Shown here one piece after another: positions 7,313-12,364 of a DNA stretch of 14,301 nucleotides (positions within the stretch are counted from its first letter, which is position 1; each line of letters begins with the position of its first letter). The notes under the pieces are model-generated. The model worked only from the letters and a program-made list of their open reading frames with translations. It ran no database searches and was not told where the DNA came from. Position numbers and translations under genes: made by a program. Location of the stretch: positions 1 through 14,301 of the forward strand of contig QMZM01000022.1 in the NCBI GenBank assembly GCA_003663175.1, in the 5' to 3' direction. The stretch comes from Candidatus Altarchaeales archaeon (lineage in GTDB: Archaea > Altiarchaeota > Altiarchaeia > IMC4 > QMZM01).

Positions 7313-7962
7313 TCAATTCTTATCAATAATTTAAGGAAATTTATCACATATTCGATTATTATATCGACTATTCCCTTTTCAATATCTTGTGGTATTGTTG
7401 TTGTGGGTGGCGTTGTAGAGGTTGATGTTGAGGTGGATGTCGTGGAGGAGGTTGAAGTGGAGGTCGTTGGGGTAATAAGGCTCGAGGTCGTGGAGGAGGT
7501 TGTAGTGGATGTTGAGGAAGTAGTGGTTGAGGTTGTAGAGGAAGTCGATGTGGAGGTTGAGGAAGTAGTGGTTGAGGTTGTAGTGGTAGAGGTGGTTGGT
7601 CTTTCTTTATCGAGAACTCTGATCGTGATCGATCTGGATTTCTCTGGATATAGCCATATATCGAGAATATATACCCTCACAACATGCGTTCCCGGGCTGA
7701 GGGGTCTCTTCTTTAGGTCCCAATTTCCTGAGAATACCTCCTTAACATTACAATGCTTATAGAATTTCTTTAGTGTCCAATTATAATTATCAACGGTTAT
7801 CTTCACACCCTTGTCGCATGTAATGCCATTTAATTTGACAGTAACATTAAAGACATCATCACTATAAAGCACATTACTTGGTCTTATTTCTATGTCCTCT
7901 ATTGCCAATGCATAGACATTTACTGAAATTAAGAGCAATATTAATGGAACAAATTCCTTCAT
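7309..7962 (-). CDS. Exported surface protein with a Ser/Thr-rich stalk
   Basis: A 217-residue protein. Residues 1-20 are a signal peptide (MKEFVPLILLLISVNVYALA). Residues 21-120 are strand-rich with two cysteines (C49, C71) and end in RSITIRVLDKE, like an extracellular beta-sandwich. Residues 122-189 are almost only Thr and Ser with a few prolines, a pattern of O-glycosylated stalks in archaeal surface proteins. Residues 190-217 (IPQDIEKGIVDIII... to RID) form a short hydrophobic or amphipathic helix that might anchor it, but lack the long membrane span and basic tail normally seen after such stalks. Binding partner unknown. It converges on the topoisomerase cluster with a four-base overlap of stops. 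Confidence 0.82.
   Translation of the reverse strand: MKEFVPLILLLISVNVYALAIEDIEIRPSNVLYSDDVFNVTVKLNGITCDKGVKITVDNYNWTLKKFYKHCNVKEVFSGNWDLKKRPLSPGTHVVRVYILDIWLYPEKSRSITIRVLDKERPTTSTTTTSTTTSSTSTSTSSTTSTTTSSTSTTTSSTTSSLITPTTSTSTSSTTSTSTSTSTTPPTTTIPQDIEKGIVDIIIEYVINFLKLLIRID
7396..7599 (-). repeat. Low-complexity Thr/Ser-codon tract with an exact 28-base repeat
   Basis: This stretch encodes the Ser/Thr stalk (residues 122-189) and is strongly strand-asymmetric, purine (G)-rich on the plus strand. An identical 28-base segment occurs at 7511-7538 and 7556-7583, 45 bases (15 codons) apart, a sign of recent in-frame duplication. Repeat number may vary between strains. Confidence 0.85.
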
Positions 7963-7999
7963 TTTCCATTATTTAATTTTTATTATCCTCATAAAAATT

Positions 8000-8008
8000 A
8001 AAATTTAA
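8000..8008 (+). promoter_or_regulatory. Possible TATA box for tRNA-Trp
   Basis: AAATTTAA-like sequence centred about 31 bases before the first base of the tRNA lies near the expected archaeal distance. A more TATA-like AATATATTTT at 8021-8030 is too close to the tRNA to direct its start. Weak, since the whole 7963-8034 region is A+T-rich. Confidence 0.3.
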
Positions 8009-8034
8009 CTCCAAAAATCAAATATATTTTAGAT

Positions 8035-8170
8035 GGGACCGTGGGGTAACCAGGCATCCTAGCAGGCTCCAGACATGAAACTGGAGCGCTGAGAATTAAT
8101 TCGATGATGAGGGGCGAGGTCTGCCAAAGAGAGAGACCTGCCGATGGGGGTTCAAATCCCCCCGGTCCCA
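8035..8170 (+). tRNA. tRNA-Trp (anticodon CCA) with a 63-base intron
   Basis: Exon 1 is 8035-8072 and exon 2 is 8136-8170. Acceptor stem GGGACCG (8035-8041) pairs with CGGTCCC (8163-8169), with discriminator A8170. The D stem is GGG/CCT (8044-8046 and 8058-8060). Anticodon stem GCAGG (8062-8066) pairs with CCTGC (8137-8141). The loop CTCCAGA contains the anticodon CCA at 8069-8071. T stem GGGGG/CCCCC (8146-8150, 8158-8162) encloses TTCAAAT. The intron interrupts after G37, the canonical archaeal position. The bulge-helix-bulge is relaxed: c8067-g8133, t8068-a8132 and c8069-g8131 pair, with a C.A mismatch beside the bulge. The 3' CCA is not encoded. Confidence 0.93.
8073..8135 (+). ncRNA. tRNA-Trp intron carrying a box C/D 2'-O-methylation guide
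   Basis: The intron contains a perfect box D' CTGA (8089-8092) and a perfect box C' ATGATGA (8104-8110). A box C-like ATGA lies at 8075-8078, and a degenerate box D (CTGC, 8121-8124) lies downstream. The seven bases 8081-8087, just before CTGA, are fully complementary to 8066-8072, the anticodon region. By the box D plus five rule, g8084 selects C8069, the wobble base C34. This matches the known Haloferax-type tRNA-Trp intron, which guides methylation of C34 and of residue 39. Here AGGTCT (8117-8122) is complementary to the start of exon 2 (8134-8139), including C39, but lacks a canonical box D at the right spacing. Confidence 0.75.
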
Positions 8171-8404
8171 TATCAACTCTTAGGAAAGGTTGACCGGGGG
8201 GTGGGATTTCGTTGAAATTGCACACAATAGCGTCAGTGCCACTTCCATAGTGAACCTCTCAGTGCCATTAGTCCTCCTAAGGGACGCCAACGATAACTAA
8301 TACAGATAAGTTCCCGATGCCATTGCCTTAGTTGACCAAAAACTGCTTTGCAGTTTTATTGCCGGATATGACACTTCGCTCAAATCATCAGTCAGATATA
8401 AAAA
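8171..8404. other. 234-base intergenic region between tRNA-Trp and MBF1
   Basis: No convincing gene is seen. It is less A+T-rich than other gaps and holds a hairpin (8339-8357), a nine-base direct repeat TCAGTGCCA (8233-8241 and 8259-8267, period 26), and on the minus strand an 11-codon ORF with a good Shine-Dalgarno (8233-8268). It must contain the MBF1 promoter; ATATAAA at 8396-8402 is too close to the ATG to be its TATA box unless the start lies further downstream. An unrecognised small RNA is possible. Confidence 0.5.
8339..8357. terminator. Perfect 8-bp hairpin, terminator-like
   Basis: AAAACTGC (8339-8346), loop TTT, then GCAGTTTT (8350-8357). The stem is perfect and the 3' arm ends in a T run on the plus strand, and the same on the minus strand. 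Archaeal terminators depend mainly on T runs and less on hairpins, so its role as terminator is uncertain; it could be part of an RNA or a protein binding site. Confidence 0.45.
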
Positions 8405-8878
8405 ATGCAGTGCGAGATTTGTGGCAAATACATAAAAAGAGGAAACAAGGTCAGGGTTGAGGGTTCTACCGTGATTGCCTGCGATAAATGCTCAAATTAC
8501 GGTAAGATCGTCGAGAGGGCGGTTACAATCCCGAGAAGAACTAAGGATAGGAGAGATAAAAAAATTGAGGAGAAATTTGAAATTGATATTGAATTTGAAC
8601 TCATACCCAATTACGGAAAGGCAATAAAGGAAGCACGAGAAAAATCTGGAATAAAACAAGATGAATTGGGCAGGATGATAAATGAGCCAGCATCTCTGAT
8701 ACATAGAATAGAAACGGAGAGGATAGAACCAAGCATAGAGATTGCAAAGAAGATTCAGAGAGCATTGCATATAAGAATTCTTAAACCAATTGAAATTGAC
8801 AATGAAAATGAGGAATTAGAAAAGAGAAGCGAGATGACCCTGGGCGATGTTGTTGTGATTAGGAAGAAGAGGAGGTAA
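8405..8878 (+). CDS. Multiprotein bridging factor 1 (MBF1), archaeal
   Basis: A 157-residue archaeal MBF1. Residues 3-29 form a zinc ribbon (C3, C6, C26, C29: CEICGK, then CDKCSNYG), the archaeal-specific N-terminal part. Residues about 70-125 form a Cro/C1-type helix-turn-helix (NYGKAIKEAREKSGIKQDELGRMI, then RIETERIEPSIEIAKKI), the conserved MBF1 core. A charged tail ends in RKKRR. In eukaryotes MBF1 bridges TBP and activators; the archaeal protein has been linked to translation and ribosomes, so its exact role is open. The ATG at 8405 puts MQCEICGK at the N-terminus, as in homologues. It is followed after one base by the membrane protease gene, with which it forms an operon. Confidence 0.93.
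   Translation: MQCEICGKYIKRGNKVRVEGSTVIACDKCSNYGKIVERAVTIPRRTKDRRDKKIEEKFEIDIEFELIPNYGKAIKEAREKSGIKQDELGRMINEPASLIHRIETERIEPSIEIAKKIQRALHIRILKPIEIDNENEELEKRSEMTLGDVVVIRKKRR
8871..8876 (+). promoter_or_regulatory. Shine-Dalgarno of the site-2 protease gene
   Basis: GGAGGT overlaps the last codons of MBF1 and lies three bases before the ATG at 8880. It supports that start and indicates coupled translation of the protease with MBF1. Confidence 0.65.
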
Positions 8879-8879
8879 G

Positions 8880-10316
8880 ATGGAAGTCTGTATCTTCTTT
8901 GCCATAATCTTTTTTATAGGAACCTATTTACTATATCGCAGTAAAAATGAACGGCATTTCATAATATTCCTTATAAGGACAAAACACTTCCTAAATATAA
9001 TTAATAGATTATCGAGACTCTCACCAAGGTTCTGGAATTTTATGGGAGACCTATCAATATTTATATCCTTCAGCGGTCTTGGTGCAGCATATCTCTCTAA
9101 GTATAGAAGACTAAACAAGAATCTAAGCATAATACTCTTGCTCTTCGGGATAATTATGATTATGTTATATTCAAGTGGGATATTGCTCGTTATAATGTTA
9201 ATTTTATTGGCAATTGGTGTGGTGAGTCTTGATAAGATAAAAAGCCCAGTTGCAGATTTTATTACCTCCGCAGTAATTATGTCGGCAATTTCTCTGAAGA
9301 TGGCTAGATTGGAGATGGCAATTCTCGAGGGTATTTTTGGACTACTGGTATTTATAATCACGCCATTGGTGTTGCATGCTATCGATATCTCGTATGGAAA
9401 AACCTCTCTCCCAGGAGTTTCACCAATTCTCCCCGGTTCTGAACAAGGGAGAATAGGATTTGTTGTCCCCGGGATGAATATATTCATACCTCTAGGTTAT
9501 GGATTAGTCGCCATAATATTGCTGGTTATAATTCATGAATCTTCTCATGGTATATTGGCGAGATCAAATAATATAAATCTAAAATCCACTGGGTTATTGA
9601 CTCTTGGCATAATACCCATCGGCGCATTCGTTGAGCCAGATGAAGAGGAATTTCGGAAGAGTGAAGGTATAAGAAGGATGAGGGTTCTTGCCGTTGGTTC
9701 GATCTCAAACTTGATTACTGCAATTCTCTCATTATTTATGTTTGCATTTCTCATATTGCCATCTCAATGCCTGATTGTTGAGAAATCAAACAGTGAAATT
9801 CCTCCCGGAACAGAGGTAATTGCAATGACCAACAAGAGCATTATAAATTACATATCTGCAACAATGGCAAACTACATATTTACAGAAAATCTATATAATC
9901 TCTCAGAGTTTGTGGGCAATGGAACACTCGTTCTAAAGACAGATGATAGAGAATTCGTACTAAACTCGGAGGAGTTGAAAGGGATGTTATTTTCCTATAA
10001 ACCGAGATTCAGATTTGAACTTGATATATTTGGAATAAATGTATTCTCAATAATTGCGGGAATCTTGTTCTGGACATATTTCTTTAACTTGAATGTTGGT
10101 CTGGTTAATTTATTACCAATAGTCCCATTTGATGGTGGAAAAATGACATCTGAGCTAATATCAAGTCTCAACATAAATAAATCCGTAATTAATGTATTTA
10201 CATATGCAATTATATTGGTTTGTTTAATTGTAATTCTAATAAATGCCCTTCCCCTCTTGGACATGATAATTGAATTTATTTCCAGAATGAATTACTCTAT
10301 TGTCTTGCCCATATAA
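8880..10316 (+). CDS. Site-2-protease-like M50 intramembrane metalloprotease
   Basis: A 478-residue integral membrane protein with about eight or nine hydrophobic segments. The zinc-binding HExxH is H219-E-S-S-H223 (VIIHESSHGILA), and the second family motif with the third ligand is NLLPIVPFDGG (D418), so the active site appears intact. Between them, residues about 295-380 are a non-hydrophobic extracytoplasmic stretch (PPGTEVIAMTNKSI...) where archaeal S2Ps carry a PDZ-like domain; it is degenerate. The four or so N-terminal spans before the HESSH are an archaeal-type extension. S2Ps cut membrane-bound regulators within the bilayer; the substrate is unknown. It starts one base after MBF1. 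Its last 25 bases overlap the converging elp3 gene. Confidence 0.93.
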   Translation: MEVCIFFAIIFFIGTYLLYRSKNERHFIIFLIRTKHFLNIINRLSRLSPRFWNFMGDLSIFISFSGLGAAYLSKYRRLNKNLSIILLLFGIIMIMLYSSGILLVIMLILLAIGVVSLDKIKSPVADFITSAVIMSAISLKMARLEMAILEGIFGLLVFIITPLVLHAIDISYGKTSLPGVSPILPGSEQGRIGFVVPGMNIFIPLGYGLVAIILLVIIHESSHGILARSNNINLKSTGLLTLGIIPIGAFVEPDEEEFRKSEGIRRMRVLAVGSISNLITAILSLFMFAFLILPSQCLIVEKSNSEIPPGTEVIAMTNKSIINYISATMANYIFTENLYNLSEFVGNGTLVLKTDDREFVLNSEELKGMLFSYKPRFRFELDIFGINVFSIIAGILFWTYFFNLNVGLVNLLPIVPFDGGKMTSELISSLNINKSVINVFTYAIILVCLIVILINALPLLDMIIEFISRMNYSIVLPI

Positions 10317-11944
10317 ACCCCATGCATTCTATAGTTAAATTTCCTATAATAATCCCTCGCACCAATTCCAGAGGTTACAAGAATCCTCTTCATATCAAAT
10401 TCTTCCTTTGATATCTTCTCTGCCTCCTCTAACAATTCTCTCCCATAGCCCCTGTGCTGCCACTCATAGAGTGGTTTTTCTCCGACCTCAACCATCGGTC
10501 CATAGATGTGCAATTCTCTAATCAATGCTGTTCTCTCATCTATTTCCCTTCTGAATGGTTTATAGGGAATTCTCAACCTCAAGAATCCTATAAGAATGTC
10601 ATTCTTTGTATCCTCAAATGACAGGAATATCTCATTTCCATTACTCGCCAGATAATCCTCTCTCAATAACTCTATATTATCTTCATCCGGTTCGATTCCC
10701 CTTCTAATTGAATGACCAACTTCTCTGCATCTTATGCATCTGCATCTTATCCCTCTCCTATCCATCTCCCTGTACACCAATTCCCCTAGATTACTTTCTT
10801 TTATACCAGAAACAATTAACTGTGATGGAATGTCTCTCATGATTCTCATTGTCCTTACCCATTTTGGCATTCTCTGCTTTATCTTTATTATTAAATCAAT
10901 TGCCTCCTCCGTTGTAATTGGCTTAAATTTTCCCTCTCTCCATAATTCATAGTACTGGGTCCCCCTTAGAACTAAACACGGGTAAATCTTCACCATATCT
11001 GGTCTAAATCTCTGATCATCAAATACCTTCTTGAATGCATCTAAATCAATTTTTGGTTTATAACCAAGAATGCCAGGCATTAGATGATACGAGACCTTCA
11101 GACCAGAATCTTTTAGGAGTTGGGTTGCTTCAATAACATCTCTAACTGTGTGTCCCCTATCAACCATTTTATAAATCCTATCAGATGGATTCTGAACTCC
11201 AATCTCAACCCTTGTCACTCCAAATCTGAGCATTTCATTAATCTCGTCTTTCTTTGCCCAATCTGGTCTTGGCTCAAATGTCATTCCAACACATTTCACA
11301 TATGATTTTTCATTCTCTTTCTGTATTTCTTCGAGGTATTTGAATCTTCTACCCAGCTTTTTGCTTTTATACTCCTCTATGAAATTCTCCTCTCCGATCT
11401 CGTTAATCTTTTCATAATTCTCCAAGAATTCATTCATTGCCCTCAATGCCTCTTTAACAAACCACTCCTGGTAATCAATGCACTGAGCAGTTAATGTACC
11501 ACCCATAACAATAAGTTCAACCTTGCTTATCGGATGTCCTATCTCCTTTAATTGTCTTAGGCGAAATGTTACTTGGAGATATGGATCATAACCATAGGAT
11601 ATTGCCCTCCTTGTTGCCGGTTCCTTGCCAGTATAACTCTGGGGAACATCTATCTCTGGACCTCCGGGGCAGTATTTGCATTTTCCATGCGGGCATGGCA
11701 TAGGATGGGTCATAACAGCAACCACTGCAACGCCAGAAATGGTTCTTGTTGGCTTTTTCTGCAATACTCTAAGGACCTTATCCCTTTCCTCACTTCTCAC
11801 ATATTTAAGAATCTCAGAATTCCTAATAAATCCATTAATTCCGAACTCCAATGCCAAATTTCGCTTTTCCCTATTCAAATCCTCTTTTGTCTTTATCTTC
11901 CCAGATAGAATCCTCTCAATTATTTTTCTGCAGAATCTTTCCAT
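10292..11944 (-). CDS. elp3: Elp3-type tRNA wobble-uridine modification enzyme (radical SAM + GNAT)
   Basis: A 550-residue archaeal Elp3. The radical SAM cluster cysteines are C84, C89 and C92 (CPHGKCKYCPGG). A zinc-binding cysteine group is at C401, C403, C406 (RCRCIRC). The C-terminal GNAT acetyltransferase domain (about 430-550) has the acetyl-CoA loop QHRGYG (496-501). Archaeal Elp3 alone performs the acetyl-CoA- and SAM-dependent first step of carboxymethyl-type modification at U34 of tRNAs. Length and domain order are normal. The start at 11944 begins the conserved N-terminal helix (KIIERILSGKIKTKEDL); no Shine-Dalgarno is present. The gene starts 28 bases after the 5S rRNA on the same strand, leaving no room for a usual promoter between them, so read-through from the 5S promoter is likely. 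Confidence 0.95.
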   Translation of the reverse strand: MERFCRKIIERILSGKIKTKEDLNREKRNLALEFGINGFIRNSEILKYVRSEERDKVLRVLQKKPTRTISGVAVVAVMTHPMPCPHGKCKYCPGGPEIDVPQSYTGKEPATRRAISYGYDPYLQVTFRLRQLKEIGHPISKVELIVMGGTLTAQCIDYQEWFVKEALRAMNEFLENYEKINEIGEENFIEEYKSKKLGRRFKYLEEIQKENEKSYVKCVGMTFEPRPDWAKKDEINEMLRFGVTRVEIGVQNPSDRIYKMVDRGHTVRDVIEATQLLKDSGLKVSYHLMPGILGYKPKIDLDAFKKVFDDQRFRPDMVKIYPCLVLRGTQYYELWREGKFKPITTEEAIDLIIKIKQRMPKWVRTMRIMRDIPSQLIVSGIKESNLGELVYREMDRRGIRCRCIRCREVGHSIRRGIEPDEDNIELLREDYLASNGNEIFLSFEDTKNDILIGFLRLRIPYKPFRREIDERTALIRELHIYGPMVEVGEKPLYEWQHRGYGRELLEEAEKISKEEFDMKRILVTSGIGARDYYRKFNYRMHGVYMGKTIE

Positions 11945-11972
11945 GTCTCAATTTTAGAAGGAGGAGAAGGAT

Positions 11973-12089
11973 GGTCAACAGCGTCTCGGGCTTCCCCTCT
12001 ATTCGAGAGTACAACCCGAATCGCTGGGCGGCTTAACTTCCGGGTTCGGAATGAGACCGGGTGTTTCCCGCCCGCTATGGCCGTTGACC
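11973..12089 (-). rRNA. rrf: 5S ribosomal RNA
   Basis: Read on the minus strand, the 117-base gene begins GGTCAACGGCCATAGCGGG and ends with GACGCTGTTGACC. The terminal helix pairs GGTCAAC with GTTGACC and may extend by AT on each side. The conserved 5S core is present in order: ACACCCGGTCTCATTCCGAA, then CCGGAAGTTAAGCC, then GGGAAGCCCGAGACGC. No 16S, 23S or tRNA gene adjoins it within the window, so the 5S gene is separated from the large rRNA genes here. A TATA-like box lies about 27 bases upstream. Confidence 0.97.
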
Positions 12090-12112
12090 ATTATAATTAT
12101 TAAAAATTGAAA

Positions 12113-12120
12113 CTTAAAAA
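12113..12120 (-). promoter_or_regulatory. TATA-like box of the 5S rRNA gene
   Basis: On the minus strand TTTTTAAG, preceded by a purine-containing AAAGCA that could act as BRE, is centred about 27 bases before the 5S 5' end. That spacing is as expected for an archaeal promoter whose start equals the mature or near-mature 5' end. It may also drive elp3. Confidence 0.55.
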
Positions 12121-12364
12121 TGCTTTTATTAGAAGCGCCCAGTGTATAATGTATGGTAACAAAACGAACTTATAAAAAAGCCAAGAAAATCGAAAAGTTT
12201 TTAAAATAGAATAAATAGAATAATAAATTAGATAACCCATCGAAAGGTTTTTATAATATTTAAAGATGTAAACCCCCCTAGAACCCCAAAATTTAAGTTA
12301 ATTTAAGTTAAAAGGAATTGGCTGTAAAGTATATGGAAACATATTACGGTGAAAAATCTATGGA
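12121..12364 (+). promoter_or_regulatory. Upstream region of the TPR gene with tandem promoter-like elements
   Basis: Three plus-strand BRE/TATA-like motifs are seen. ATCGAAAAGTTTTTAAAAT lies at 12189-12207. ATCGAAAGGTTTTTATAAT lies at 12239-12257, exactly 50 bases later and 17 of 19 identical. A shorter CGAACTTATAAAAAAG lies at 12165-12180. CGAAA followed by a T/A box is a classic archaeal promoter shape. From the last, transcription would start near 12276, giving a leader of about 90 bases. That leader holds ATTTAAGTTA repeated twice in tandem (12291-12310), and GGTGA at 12348-12352. No gene is seen. Confidence 0.55.
12291..12310. repeat. Tandem 10-base repeat in the TPR gene leader
   Basis: ATTTAAGTTA occurs twice with no gap. 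It lies between the predicted transcription start (about 12276) and the coding start, so it would be in the mRNA leader. Function is not known; short A+T-rich repeats arise readily. Confidence 0.6.

Noticed and set aside
7396..7599. CRISPR or tandem-repeat array
   Set aside because: The repetition is degenerate, in frame and codes for a Ser/Thr stalk; there are no uniform repeats with unique spacers.
7403..7762. Plus-strand Val/Glu-rich ORF
   Set aside because: It is the shadow of the Ser/Thr stalk; Thr/Ser codons read backwards give Val/Glu repeats. The minus-strand frame has a signal peptide and a globular domain.
7998..8225. Minus-strand ORF with GPGGFEPPSAG-like sequence across the tRNA
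   Set aside because: It is the antisense translation of the tRNA-Trp gene; such GFEPPS peptides are a well-known artefact of tRNA T arms.
8363..8400. Second box C/D RNA upstream of MBF1
   Set aside because: ATGACA and TCAGA resemble boxes, but there is no proper CTGA box D at the 3' side on the plus strand, nor correct order on the minus strand.
8924..9487. 187-codon minus-strand ORF inside the S2P gene
   Set aside because: Antisense of hydrophobic transmembrane codons; the plus strand carries the HESSH and PFDGG motifs.
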